Shown in pieces: positions 36,850 to 50,155 of a stretch of DNA of 64,000 nt. The DNA is from Osmia lignaria lignaria (lineage: Eukaryota > Arthropoda > Insecta > Hymenoptera > Megachilidae), in NCBI RefSeq assembly GCF_051020975.1, contig NW_027478158.1, positions 14,322,001 through 14,386,000 on the forward strand, given 5' to 3'. The translations under genes were made by a program, and so were the position numbers. Position 1 is the stretch's first letter. Each line of letters opens with the position of its first letter. The notes below the pieces were generated by a model. That model ran no database searches. It saw nothing but the letters and a program-made list of their open reading frames with translations, and was not told the DNA's origin.

Positions 36850-39425
36850 CGCTTCTGATCAAAAAATATCATAGAACATAAATTGTAGGAAACATAATTC
36901 TCTACAAAAAAGGTCTCTTAACATTTTACCATAGCTCGCTTCGTTTCCGAGATATTTGCAGATTTATCTCAAGGGAAGGGGCCTAACGGACATATTTCGA
37001 GATATTTCTTCTTCTTGTTGTTCTTCCTCTGCACAGCTAAGCTGGAAGTGGCATTTGCAGCTCGCAATAGTGCAGAGTTATCTCAATGAAAGGGGCCACG
37101 GTGTTTCTGTATCTCTATTATGTTGGTGCGGCTTCGGAACTTTTAAATATCTCGATATATCTCGAAAACTACGCTTCTGATCAAAAAATATCATAGAACA
37201 TAAAAAGTAGGAAACTTAATTCTCTACAAAAAAGGTCTCTTAACATTTTGCCATAGCTCGCTTCGTTTCCGAGATATTTGCAGATTTATCTCAAGGGAAG
37301 GGGCCTAACGGACATATTTCGAGATATTTCTTCTTCTTGTTGTTCTTCCTCTGCACAGCTAAGCTGGAAGTGGCATTTGCAGCTCGCAATAGTGCAGAGT
37401 TATCTCAAAGAAAGGGGCCACGGTGTTTCTGTATCTCTATTATGTTGGTGCGGCTTCGGAACTTTTAAATATCTTGATATATCTCGAGAACTACGCATCT
37501 GATCAAAAAATATCATAGAACATAAAAGGTAGGAAACTTAATTCTCTACAAAAAAGGTCTCTTAACATTTTGCCATAGCTCGCTTCGTTTCCGAGATATT
37601 TGCATATTTATTTCAAGGGAAGGGGCCTGACGGACATATTTCGAGATATTTCTTCTTCTTGTTGTTCTTCTTCTGCACAGCTAAGCTGGAAGTGGCATTT
37701 GCGGCTCGCACTAGTGCAGAGTTATCTCAAAGAAAGGGGCCACGGTGTTTCTGTATCTCTATTATGTTGGTGCGGCTTCGGAACTTTTAAATATCTCGAT
37801 ATATCTCGAAAACTACGCTTCTGATCAAAAAATATCATAGAACATAAAAAGTAGGAAACTTAATTCTCTACAAAAAAGGTCTCTTAACATTTTGCCATAG
37901 CTCGCTTCGTTTCCGAGATATTTGCAGATTTATCTCAAGGGAAGGGGCCTAACGGACATATTTCGAGATATTTCTTCTTCTTGTTGTTCTTCTTCTGCAC
38001 AGCTAAGCTGGAAGTGGCATTTGCGGCTCGCACTAGTGCAGAGTTATCTCAAAGAAAGGGGCCACGGTGTTTCTGTGTCTCTATTATGTTGGTGCGGTTT
38101 CGGAACTTTTAAATATCTTGATATATCTCGAGAACTACGCATCTGATCAAAAAATATCATAGAACATAAAAAGTAGGAAACTTAATTCTCTACAAAAAAG
38201 GTCTCTTAACATTTTGCCATAGCTCGCTTCGTTTCCGAGATATTTGCATATTTATTTCAAGGGAAGGGGCCTGACGGACATATTTCGAGATATTTCTTCT
38301 TCTTGTTGTTCTTCTTCTGCACAGCTAAGCTGGAAGTGGCATTTGCGGCTCGCACTAGTGCAGAGTTATCTCAAAGAAAGGGGCCACGGTGTTTCTGTGT
38401 CTCTATTATGTTGGTGCGGTTTCGGAACTTTTAAATATCTTGATATATCTCGAGAACTACGCATCTGATCAAAAAATATCATAGAACATAAAAAGTAGGA
38501 AACTTAATTCTCTACAAAAATGGTCTCTTAACATTTTGCCATAGCTCGCTTCGTTTCCGAGATATTTGCATATTTATTTCAAGGGAAGGGGCCTGACGGA
38601 CATATTTCGAGATATTTCTTCTTCTTGTTGTTCTTCTTCTGCACAGCTAAGCTGGAAGTGGCATTTGCGGCTCGCACTAGTGCAGAGTTATCTCAAAGAA
38701 AGGGGCCACGGTGTTTCTGTATCTCTATTATGTTGGTGCGGCTTCGGAACTTTTGAATATCTCGATATATCTCGAAAACTACGCTTCTGATCAAAAAATA
38801 TCACAGAACATAAAAAGTAGGAAACTTAATTCTCTACAAAAAAGGTCTCTTAACATTTTGCCATAGCTCGCTTCGTTTCCGAGATATTTGCATATTTATT
38901 TCAAGGGAAGGGGCCTGACGGACATATTTCGAGATATTTCTTCTTCTTGTTGTTCTTCTTCTGCACAGCTAAGCTGGAAGTGGCATTTGCGGCTCGCACT
39001 AGTGCAGAGTTATCTCAAAGAAAGGGGCCACGGTGTTTCTGTATCTCTATTATGTTGGTGCGGTTTCGGAACTTTTAAATATCCTGATATATCTCGAGAA
39101 CTACGCGTCTGATCAAAAAATATCATAGAACATAAAAAGTAGGAAACATAATTGTCTACAAAAAACGTCTCTTAACATTTTGCCATAGCTCGCTTCGTTT
39201 CCGAGATATTTGCAGATTTATCTCAAGGGGAGGGGCCTGACGGACATATTTCGAGATATTTCTTCTTCTTGTTGTTCTTCTTCTGCACAGCTAAGCTGGA
39301 AGTGGCATTTGCGGCTCGCACTAGTGCACAGTTATCTCAAAGAAAGGGGCCACGGTGTTTCTGTAACTCTATTATGTTGGTGCGGCTTCGGAACTTTTAA
39401 GTATCTCGATATATCTCGAAAACGA
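36850..39425. repeat. 2576-bp 8-mer HOR, shortened copy 2 of the 11-mer
   Basis: Matches copy 1 from its start (36956 to 33414, 37278 to 33736, 37600 to 34058, 37922 to 34380), then skips: 38244 matches 35024, 38566 matches 35346, 38888 matches 36312 and 39210 matches 36634. Three monomers, drawn from the dimer run, are missing, or copy 1 gained them. Private marks are CTACAAAAATGGTCTC near 38512 and GTGCACAGTTATC at the 39210 copy. Confidence 0.85.
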
Positions 39426-39531
39426 CGCTTCTGATCAAAAAATATCATAGAACATAAATTGTAGGAAACATAATTTTCTACAAAAAACGTCTCTTAACAT
39501 TTTGCCATAGCTCGCTTCGTTTCCGAGATAT

Positions 39532-42500
39532 TTGCAGATTCAGCTCAAAGGAACTGGCCTGACGGACATATTTCGAGATATTTCTTCTTCTTGTTGTTCT
39601 TCCTCTGCACAGCTAAGCTGGAAGTGGCATTTGCAGCTCGCAATAGTGCAGAGTTATCTCAAAGAAAGGGGCCACGGTGTTTCTGTATCTCTATTATGTT
39701 GGTGCGGCTCCGGAACTTTTAAATATCTTGATATATCTCGAGAACTACGCATCTGATCAAAAAATATCATAGAACATAAAAAGTAGGAAACTTAATTCTC
39801 TACAAAAAAGGTCTCTTAACATTTTGCCATAGCTCGCTTCGTTTCCGAGATATTTGCAGATATATCTCAAGGGAAGGGGCCTGACGGACATATTTCGAGA
39901 TATTTCTTCTTCTTGTTGTTCTTCTTCTGCACAGCTAAGCTGGAAGTGGCATTTGCGGCTCGCACTAGTGCACAGTTATCTCAAAGAAAGGGGCCACGGT
40001 GTTTCTGTATCTCTATTATGTTGGTGCGGCTTCGGAACTTTTAAGTATCTCGATATATCTCGAAAACTACGCTTCTGATCAAAAAATATCATAGAACATA
40101 AATTGTAGGAAATATAATTCTCTACAAAAAACGTCTCTTAACATTTTGCCATAGCTCGCTTCGTTTCCGAGATATTTGCAGATTCATCTCAAAGGAACTG
40201 GCCTGACGGACATATTTCGAGATATTTCTTCTTCTTGTTGTTCTTCCTCTGCACAGCTAAGCTGGAAGTGGCATTTGCAGCTCGCAATAGTGCAGAGTTA
40301 TCTCAAAGAAAGGGGCCACGGTGTTTCTGTATCTCTATTATGTTGGTGCGGCTCCGGAACTTTTAAATATCTTGATATATCTCGAGAACTACGCATCTGA
40401 TCAAAAAATATCATAGAACATAAAAAGTAGGAAACTTAATTCTCTACAAAAAAGGTCTCTTAACATTTTGCCATAGCTCGCTTCGTTTCCGAGATATTTG
40501 CATATTTATCTCAAGGGAAGGGGCCTGACGGACATATTTCGAGATATTTCTTCTTCTTGTTGTTCTTCTTCTGCACAGCTAAGCTGGAAGTGGCATTTAC
40601 AGCTCGCAATAGTGCAGAGTTATCTCAAAGAAAGGGGCCACGGTGTTTCTGTATCTCTATTATGTTGGTGCGGCTTCGGAACTTTTAAATATCTTGATAT
40701 ATCTCGAGAACTACGCATCTGATCAAAAAATATCATAGAACATAAAAAGTAGGAAACTTAATTCTCTACAAAAAAGGTCTATCAACATTTTGCCATAGCT
40801 CGCTTCGTTTCCGAGATATTTGCATATTTATTTCAAGGGAAGGGGCCTGACGGACATATTTCGAGATATTTCTTCTTCTTGGTGTTCTTCTTCTGCACAG
40901 CTAAGCTGGAAGTGGCATTTGCGGCTCGCACTAGTGCAGAGTTATCTCAAAGAAAGGGGCCACGGTGTTTCTGTATCTCTATTATGTTGGTGCGGCTCCG
41001 GAACTTTTAAATATCTTGATATATCTCGAGAACTACGCATCTGATCAAAAAATATCATAGAACATAAATTGTAGGAAACATAATTCTCTACAAAAAAGGT
41101 CTCTTAACATTTTGCCATAGATCGCTTCGTTTCCGAGATATCTGCAGATATATCTCAAGGGAAGGGGCCTGACGGACATATTTCGAGATATTTCTTCTTC
41201 TTGTTGTTCTTCTTCTGCACAGCTAAGCTGGAAGTGGCATTTACAGCTCGCAATAGTGCAGAGTTATCTCAAAGAAAGGGGCCACGGTGTTTCTGTATCT
41301 CTATTATGTTGGTGCGGCTTCGGAACTTTTAAATATCTCGATATATCTCGAAAACTACGCTTCTGATCAAAAAATATCATAGAACATAAATTGTAGGAAA
41401 CATAATTCTCTACAAAAAACGTCTCTTAACATTTTGCCATAGCTCGCTTCGTTTCCGAGATATTTGCAGATTCATCTCAAAGGAACTGGCCTGACGGACA
41501 TATTTCGAGATATTTCTTCTTCTTGTTGTTCTTCCTCTGCACAGCTAAGCTGGAAGTGGCATTTGCAGCTCGCAATAGTGCAGAGTTATCTCAAAGAAAG
41601 GGGCCACGGTGTTTCTGTATCTCTATTATGTTGGTGCGGCTCCGGAACTTTTAAATATCTTGATATATCTCGAGAACTACGCATCTGATCAAAAAATATC
41701 ATAGAACATAAAAAGTAGGAAACTTAATTCTCTACAAAAAAGGTCTCTTAACATTTTGCCATAGCTCGCTTCGTTTCCGAGATATTTGCATATTTATCTC
41801 AAGGGAAGGGGCCTGACGGACATATTTCGAGATATTTCTTCTTCTTGTTGTTCTTCTTCTGCACAGCTAAGCTGGAAGTGGCATTTGCGGCTCGCACTAT
41901 TGCAGAGTTATCTCAAAGAAAGGGGCCACGGTGTTTCTGTATCTCTATTATGTTGGTGCGGCTTCGGAACTTTTAAATATCTCGATATATCTCGAAAACT
42001 ACGCTTCTGATCAAAAAATATCATAGAACATAAATTGTAGGAAACATAATTCTCTACAAAAAAGGTCTCTTAACATTTTGCCATAGCTCGCTTCGTTTCC
42101 GAGATATTTGCAGATATATCTCAAGGGAAGGGGCCTGACGGACATATTTCGAGATATTTCTTCTTCTTGTTGTTCTTCTTCTGCACAGCTAAGCTGGAAG
42201 TGGCATTTAAAGCTCGCAATAGTGCAGAGTTATCTCAAAGAAAGGGGCCACGGTGTTTCTGTATCTCTATTATGTTGGTGCGGCTTCGGAACTTTTAAAT
42301 ATCTTGATATATCTCGAGAACTACGCATCTGATCAAAAAATATCATAGAACATAAAAAGTAGGAAACTTAATTCTCTACAAAAAAGGTCTCTCAACATTT
42401 TGCCATAGCTCGCTTCGTTTCCGAGATATTTGCATATTTATTTCAAGGGAAGGGGCCTGACGGACATATTTCGAGATATTTCTTCTTCTTGGTGTTCTTC

Positions 42501-43073
42501 TTCTGCACAGCTAAGCTGGAAGTGGCATTTGCGGCTCGCACTAGTGCTGAGTTATCTCAAAGAAAGGGGCCACGGTGTTTCTGTATCTCTATTATGTTGG
42601 TGCGGCTTCGGAACTTTTAAATATCTGGATATATCTCGAAAACTCCGCTTCTGATCAAAAAATATCATAGAACATAAATTGTAGGAAACATAATTCTCTA
42701 CAAAAAAGGTCTCTTAACATTTTGCCATAGCTCGCTTCGTTTCCGAGATATTTGCAGATATATCTCAAGGGAAGGGGCCTGACGGACATATTTCGAGATA
42801 TTTCTTCTTCTTGTTGTTCTTCTTCTGCACAGCTAAGCTGGAAGTGGCATTTACAGCTCGCAATAGTGCAGAGTTATCTCAAAGAAAGGGGCCACGGTGT
42901 TTCTGTATCTCTATTATGTTGGTGCGGCTTCGGAACTTTTAAATATCTTGATATATCTCGAGAACTACGCATCTGATCAAAAAATATCATAGAACATGAA
43001 AAGTAGGAAACTTAATTCTCTACAAAAAAGGTCTCTTAACATTTTGCCATAGCTCTCTTCGTTTCCGAGATAT
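39532..43073. repeat. 4-mer and 5-mer HOR units with GGTGCGGCTCCGG marks
   Basis: Copies at 39532, 40176 and 41464 share a CAGCTCAAAGG or CATCTCAAAGG start and GGCTCCGGAAC. From 40176 to 41463 there are four monomers. From 41464 to 43073 there are five, with 42430 matching 40820 (CTTGGTGTTCTTC, GCATATTTATTTC) and 42752 matching 41142 (GCAGATATATC, ATTTACAGCTC). The 42108 copy is the extra one. The 41142 copy has ATCTGCAG in place of ATTTGCAG, so it has lost the TTG. Confidence 0.7.
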
Positions 43074-43478
43074 TTGCAGATTTATCTCAAGGGAAGGGGC
43101 CTGACGGACATATTTCGAGATATTTCTTCTTCTTGTTGTTCTTCTTCTGCACAGCTAAGCTCGAAGTGGCATTTGCAGCTCGCAATAGTGCAGAGTTATC
43201 TCTAAGAAAGAGGCCACGGTGTTTCTGTACCTCTATTATGTTGGTGCAGCTTCGGAACTTTTAAATATCTTGATATATCTCGAGAACTACGCATCTGATC
43301 AAAAAATATCATCGAACATAAAAAGTAGGAAACTTAATTCTCTACAAAAAAGGTCTCTTAACATTTTGCCATAGCTCGCTTCGTTTCCGAGATATTTGCA
43401 GATTTATCTCAAGGGAAGGGGCCTGACGGACATATTTCGAGATACTTCTTCTTCTTGTTGTTCTTCTTCTGCACAGCT
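43074..43478. repeat. Monomer with in-frame stop and entry to the 3219-bp HOR
   Basis: The 43074 copy has CATAGCTCTCTTCG, AGCTCGAAGTGG, TTATCTCTAAGAAAGAGG, TGTACCTCTATT, GGTGCAGCTTCGG and ATCATCGAAC. TCTCTAAG creates a stop in the recurrent frame. The following copy at 43396 begins as a standard monomer with GATACTTCTTC and CAGCTGAGCTGG, and joins the HOR right after that point. Confidence 0.7.
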
Positions 43479-46400
43479 GAGCTGGAAGTGGCATTTGCAG
43501 GTCGCAATAGTGCAGAGTTATCTCAAAGAAAGGGGCCACGGTGTTTCTGTATCTCTATTATGTTGGTGCGGCTTCGGAACTTTTAAATATCTCGATATAT
43601 CCCGAGAACTACGCATCTGATCAAAAAATATCATAGAAGATAAATTGTAGGAAACATAATTCTCTACAAAAAACGTCTCTCAACATTTTGCCATAGCTCG
43701 CTTCGTTTCCAAGATATTTGCAGATTCAGCTCAAAGGAACTGGCCTGACGGACATATTTCGAGATATTTCTTCTTCTTGTTGTTCTTCCTCTGCACAGCT
43801 AAGCTGGAATGGCATTTGCAGCTCGCAATAGTGCAGAGTTATCTCAAAGAAAGGGGCCACGGTGTTTCTGTATCTCTATTATGTTGGTGCGGCTTCGGAA
43901 CTTTTAAATATCTTGATATATCTCGAGAACTACGCATCTGATCAAATAATATCATAGAACATAAAAAGTAGGAAACTTAATTCTCTACAAAAAAGGTCTC
44001 TTAACATTTTGCCATAGCTCGCTTCGTTTCCGAGATATTTGCAGATTTATCTCAAGGGAAGGGGCCTCACGGACATATTTCGAGATATTTCTTCTTCTTG
44101 TTGTTCTTCTTCTGCACAGCTAAGCTGGAAGTGGCATTTACAGCTCGCAATAGTGCAGAGTTATCTCAAAGAAAGGGGCCACGGTGTTTCTGTATCTCTA
44201 TTATGTTGGTGCGGCTTCGGAACTTTTAAATATCTTGATATATCTCGAGAACTACGCATCTGATCAAAAAATATCATAGAACATGAAAAGTAGGAAACTT
44301 AATTCTCTACAAAAAAGGTCTCTTAACATTTTGCCATAGCTCGCTTCGTTTCCGAGATATTTGCAGATTTATCTCAAGGGAAGGGGCCTAACGGACATAT
44401 TTCGAGATATTTCTTCTTCTTGTTGTTCTTCTTCTGCACAGCTAAACTGGAAGTGGCATTTCCAGCTCGCAATAGTGCAGAGTTATCTCAAAGAAAGGGG
44501 TCACGGTGTTTCTGTATCTCTATTATGTTGGTGCGGCTTCGGAACTTTTAAATATCTCGATATATCTCGAAAACTACGCTTCTGATCAAAAAATATCATA
44601 GAACGTAAATTGTAGGAAACATTATTCTCTACAAAAAAGGTCTCTTAACATTTTGCCATAGCTCGCTTCGTCTCCGAGATATTTGCAGATTCAGCTCAAA
44701 GGAACGGGCCTGACGGACATATTTCGAGATACTTCTTCTTCTTGTTGTTCTTCTTCTGCAGAGCTAAGCTGGAAGTGGCATTTGCAGCTCGCACTAGTGC
44801 AGAGTTATCTCAAAGAAAGGGGCCACGGTGTTTCTGTATCTCTATTATGTTGGTGCGGCTTCGGAACTTTTAAATATCTCGATATATCTCGAAAACTACG
44901 CTTCTGATCAAAAAATATCATAGAACATAAATTGTAGGAAACATAATTCTCTACAAAAAAGGTCTCTTAACATTTTGCCATAGCTCGCTTCGTTTCCGAG
45001 ATATTTGCAGATTTATCTCAAGGGAAGGGGCCTGACGGACATATTTCGAGATATTTCTTCTTCTTGTTGTTCTTCTTCTGCACAGCTAAGCTGGAAGTGG
45101 CATTTGCGGCTCGCACTAGTGCAGAGTTATCTCAAAGAAAGGGGCCACGGTGTTTCTGTATCTCTATTATGTTGGTGCGGCTTCGGAACTTTTAAATATC
45201 TCGATATATCTCGAAAACTACGCTTCTGATCAAAAAATATCATAGAACATAAATTGTAGGAAACATAATTCTCTACAAAAAACGTCTCTTACCATTTTGC
45301 CATAGCTCGCTTCGTTTCCGAGATATTTGCAGATTCAGCTCAAAGGAACGGGCCTGACGGACATATTTCGAGATACTTCTTCTTCTTGTTGTTCTTCCTC
45401 TGCACAGCTAAGCTGGAAGTGGCATTTGCAGCTCGCAATAGTGCAGAGTTATCTCAAAGAAAGGGGCCACGGTGTTTCTGTATCTCTATTATGTTGGTGC
45501 GGCTTCGGAACTTTTAAATATCTCGATATATCTCAAAAACTACGCTTCTGATCAAAAAATATCATAGAACATAAATTGTAGGAAACATAATTCTCTACAA
45601 AAAACGTCTCTTAACATTTTGCCATAGCTCGCTTCGTTTCCGAGATATTTGCAGATTCAGCTCAAAGGAACGGGCCTGACGGACATATTTCGAGATACTT
45701 CTTCTTCTTGTTGTTCTTCCTCTGCACAGCTAAGCTGGAAGTGGCATTTACAGCTCGCAATAGTGCAGAGTTATCTCAAAGAAAGGGGCCACGGTGTTTC
45801 TGTATCTCTATTATGTTGGTGCGGCTTCGGAACTTTTAAATATCTTGATATATCTCGAGAACTACGCATCTGATCAAAAAATATCATAGAACATAAAAAG
45901 TAGGAAACTTAATTCTCTACAAAAAAGGTCTCTTAACATTTTGCCATAGCTCGCTTCGTTTCCGAGATATTTGCAGATTTATCCCAAGGGAAGGGGCCTG
46001 ACGGACATATTTCGAGATATTTCTTCTTCTTGTTGTTCTTCTTCTGCACAGCTAAGCTGGAAGTGGCATTTGCGGCTCGCACTAGTGCAGAGTTATCTCA
46101 ACGAAAGGGGCCACGGTGTTTCTGTATCTCTATTATGTTGGTGCGGCTTCGGAACTTTTAAATATCTTGATATATCTCGAGAACTACGCATCTGATCAAA
46201 AAATATCGTAGAACATGAAAAGTAGGAAACTTAATTCTCTACAAAAAAGGTCTCTTAACATTTTGCCATAGCTCTCTTCGTTTCCGAGATATTTGCAGAT
46301 TTATCTCAAGGGAAGGGGCCTGACGGACATATTTCGAGATATTTCTTCATCTTGTTGTTCTTCTTCTGCACAGCTAAGCTGGAAGTGGCATTTGCAGCTC

Positions 46401-46697
46401 GGAATAGTGCAGAGTTATCTCAAAGAAAGGGGCCACGGTGTTTCTGTATCTCTATTATGTTGGTGCGGCTTCGGAAATTTTAAATATCTCGATATATCTC
46501 GAAAACTACGCTTCTGATCAAAAAATATCATAGAACGTAAATTGTAGGAAACATTATTCTCTACAAAAAAGGTCTCTTAACATTTTGCCGTAGCTCGCTT
46601 CGTTTCCGAGATATTTGCAGATTCAGCTCAAAGGAACGGGCCTGACGGACATATTTCGAGATACTTCTTCTTCTTGTTGTTCTTCTTCTGCACAGCT
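43479..46697. repeat. 3219-bp 10-mer HOR, copy 1
   Basis: Ten monomers repeated at +3219 bp. Shared marks in order: TTTGCAGGTCGC and ATATCCCGAG; TTTCCAAGATATT with the 1-bp deletion GGAATGGCA; GGGGCCTCACGG; AAAGGGGTCACGG; TTCGTCTCCGAG with TGCAGAGCTAAG; ACGTCTCTTACC with ATATCTCAAAAAC; TTATCCCAAGGG with TCTCAACGAAAGG and ATATCGTAGAAC; TTCTTCATCTTG with CTCGGAATAG and GGAAATTTTAAATATC; TTTGCCGTAGC. The left edge follows CAGCTGAGCTGG, where copy 2 has CAGCTAAGCTGG. Confidence 0.92.
43718..44038. repeat. 321-bp monomer with 1-bp deletion (GGAATGGCA)
   Basis: GCTGGAAGTGGCATTTGC has lost one G between 43809 and 43810. The same deletion is at 46937-47257, exactly 3219 bp later, so it predates the HOR duplication and explains why the unit is 3219 rather than 3220 bp. 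Confidence 0.93.
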
Positions 46698-49600
46698 AAG
46701 CTGGAAGTGGCATTTGCAGGTCGCAATAGTGCAGAGTTATCTCAAAGAAAGGGGCCACGGTGTTTCTGTATCTCTATTATGTTGGTGCGGCTTCGGAACT
46801 TTTAAATATCTCGATATATCCCGAGAACTACGCATCTGATCAAAAAATATCATAGAAGATAAATTGTAGGAAACATAATTCTCTACAAAAAACGTCTCTC
46901 AACATTTTGCCATAGCTCGCTTCGTTTCCAAGATATTTGCAGATTCAGCTCAAAGGAACTGGCCTGACGGACATATTTCGAGATATTTCTTCTTCTTGTT
47001 GTTCTTCCTCTGCACAGCTAAGCTGGAATGGCATTTGCAGCTCGCAATAGTGCAGAGTTATCTCAAAGAAAGGGGCCACGGTGTTTCTGTATCTCTATTA
47101 TGTTGGTGCGGCTTCGGAACTTTTAAATATCTTGATATATCTCGAGAACTACGCATCTGATCAAATAATATCATAGAACATAAAAAGTAGGAAACTTAAT
47201 TCTCTACAAAAAAGGTCTCTTAACATTTTGCCATAGCTCGCTTCGTTTCCGAGATATTTGCAGATTTATCTCAAGGGAAGGGGCCTCACGGACATATTTC
47301 GAGATATTTCTTCTTCTTGTTGTTCTTCTTCTGCACAGCTAAGCTGGAAGTGGCATTTACAGCTCGCAATAGTGCAGAGTTATCTCAAAGAAAGGGGCCA
47401 CGGTGTTTCTGTATCTCTATTATGTTGGTGCGGCTTCGGAACTTTTAAATATCTTGATATATCTCGAGAACTACGCATCTGATCAAAAAATATCATAGAA
47501 CATGAAAAGTAGGAAACTTAATTCTCTACAAAAAAGGTCTCTTAACATTTTGCCATAGCTCGCTTCGTTTCCGAGATATTTGCAGATTTATCTCAAGGGA
47601 AGGGGCCTAACGGACATATTTCGAGATATTTCTTCTTCTTGTTGTTCTTCTTCTGCACAGCTAAACTGGAAGTGGCATTTCCAGCTCGCAATAGTGCAGA
47701 GTTATCTCAAAGAAAGGGGTCACGGTGTTTCTGTATCTCTATTATGTTGGTGCGGCTTCGGAACTTTTAAATATCTCGATATATCTCGAAAACTACGCTT
47801 CTGATCAAAAAATATCATAGAACGTAAATTGTAGGAAACATTATTCTCTACAAAAAAGGTCTCTTAACATTTTGCCATAGCTCGCTTCGTCTCCGAGATA
47901 TTTGCAGATTCAGCTCAAAGGAACGGGCCTGACGGACATATTTCGAGATACTTCTTCTTCTTGTTGTTCTTCTTCTGCAGAGCTAAGCTGGAAGTGGCAT
48001 TTGCAGCTCGCACTAGTGCAGAGTTATCTCAAAGAAAGGGGCCACGGTGTTTCTGTATCTCTATTATGTTGGTGCGGCTTCGGAACTTTTAAATATCTCG
48101 ATATATCTCGAAAACTACGCTTCTGATCAAAAAATATCATAGAACATAAATTGTAGGAAACATAATTCTCTACAAAAAAGGTCTCTTAACATTTTGCCAT
48201 AGCTCGCTTCGTTTCCGAGATATTTGCAGATTTATCTCAAGGGAAGGGGCCTGACGGACATATTTCGAGATATTTCTTCTTCTTGTTGTTCTTCTTCTGC
48301 ACAGCTAAGCTGGAAGTGGCATTTGCGGCTCGCACTAGTGCAGAGTTATCTCAAAGAAAGGGGCCACGGTGTTTCTGTATCTCTATTATGTTGGTGCGGC
48401 TTCGGAACTTTTAAATATCTCGATATATCTCGAAAACTACGCTTCTGATCAAAAAATATCATAGAACATAAATTGTAGGAAACATAATTCTCTACAAAAA
48501 ACGTCTCTTACCATTTTGCCATAGCTCGCTTCGTTTCCGAGATATTTGCAGATTCAGCTCAAAGGAACGGGCCTGACGGACATATTTCGAGATACTTCTT
48601 CTTCTTGTTGTTCTTCCTCTGCACAGCTAAGCTGGAAGTGGCATTTGCAGCTCGCAATAGTGCAGAGTTATCTCAAAGAAAGGGGCCACGGTGTTTCTGT
48701 ATCTCTATTATGTTGGTGCGGCTTCGGAACTTTTAAATATCTCGATATATCTCAAAAACTACGCTTCTGATCAAAAAATATCATAGAACATAAATTGTAG
48801 GAAACATAATTCTCTACAAAAAACGTCTCTTAACATTTTGCCATAGCTCGCTTCGTTTCCGAGATATTTGCAGATTCAGCTCAAAGGAACGGGCCTGACG
48901 GACATATTTCGAGATACTTCTTCTTCTTGTTGTTCTTCCTCTGCACAGCTAAGCTGGAAGTGGCATTTACAGCTCGCAATAGTGCAGAGTTATCTCAAAG
49001 AAAGGGGCCACGGTGTTTCTGTATCTCTATTATGTTGGTGCGGCTTCGGAACTTTTAAATATCTTGATATATCTCGAGAACTACGCATCTGATCAAAAAA
49101 TATCATAGAACATAAAAAGTAGGAAACTTAATTCTCTACAAAAAAGGTCTCTTAACATTTTGCCATAGCTCGCTTCGTTTCCGAGATATTTGCAGATTTA
49201 TCCCAAGGGAAGGGGCCTGACGGACATATTTCGAGATATTTCTTCTTCTTGTTGTTCTTCTTCTGCACAGCTAAGCTGGAAGTGGCATTTGCGGCTCGCA
49301 CTAGTGCAGAGTTATCTCAACGAAAGGGGCCACGGTGTTTCTGTATCTCTATTATGTTGGTGCGGCTTCGGAACTTTTAAATATCTTGATATATCTCGAG
49401 AACTACGCATCTGATCAAAAAATATCGTAGAACATGAAAAGTAGGAAACTTAATTCTCTACAAAAAAGGTCTCTTAACATTTTGCCATAGCTCTCTTCGT
49501 TTCCGAGATATTTGCAGATTTATCTCAAGGGAAGGGGCCTGACGGACATATTTCGAGATATTTCTTCATCTTGTTGTTCTTCTTCTGCACAGCTAAGCTG

Positions 49601-49916
49601 GAAGTGGCATTTGCAGCTCGGAATAGTGCAGAGTTATCTCAAAGAAAGGGGCCACGGTGTTTCTGTATCTCTATTATGTTGGTGCGGCTTCGGAAATTTT
49701 AAATATCTCGATATATCTCGAAAACTACGCTTCTGATCAAAAAATATCATAGAACGTAAATTGTAGGAAACATTATTCTCTACAAAAAAGGTCTCTTAAC
49801 ATTTTGCCGTAGCTCGCTTCGTTTCCGAGATATTTGCAGATTCAGCTCAAAGGAACGGGCCTGACGGACATATTTCGAGATACTTCTTCTTCTTGTTGTT
49901 CTTCTTCTGCACAGCT
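46698..49916. repeat. 3219-bp 10-mer HOR, copy 2
   Basis: Carries all the marks listed for copy 1 in the same order, including the shared deletion near 47028. The right edge is near 49940 in the 49834 copy, where TTTGCAGCTCGCACTAG replaces TTTGCAGGTCGCAATAG. I saw no internal difference from copy 1. The event is recent, or the copy is an assembly duplication. Confidence 0.92.
46937..47257. repeat. 321-bp monomer, HOR copy of 43718-44038
   Basis: One G is lost from GCTGGAAGTGGC between 47028 and 47029, as in the 43718 copy. It is also marked by TTTCCAAGATATTTGC and the GATTCAGCTCAAAGGAAC start. Confidence 0.93.
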
Positions 49917-50155
49917 AAGCTGGAAGTGGCATTTGCAGCTCGCACTAGTGCAGAGTTATCTCAAAGAAAGGGGCCACGGTGTTTCTGTATCTCTATTATG
50001 TTGGTGCGGCTTCGGAACTTTTAAATATCTCGATATATCTCGAAAACTACGCTTCTGATCAAAAAATATCATAGAACATAAATTGTAGGAAACATAATTC
50101 TCTACAAAAAACGTCTCTTAACATTTTGCCATAGCTCGCTTCGTTTCCGAGATAT

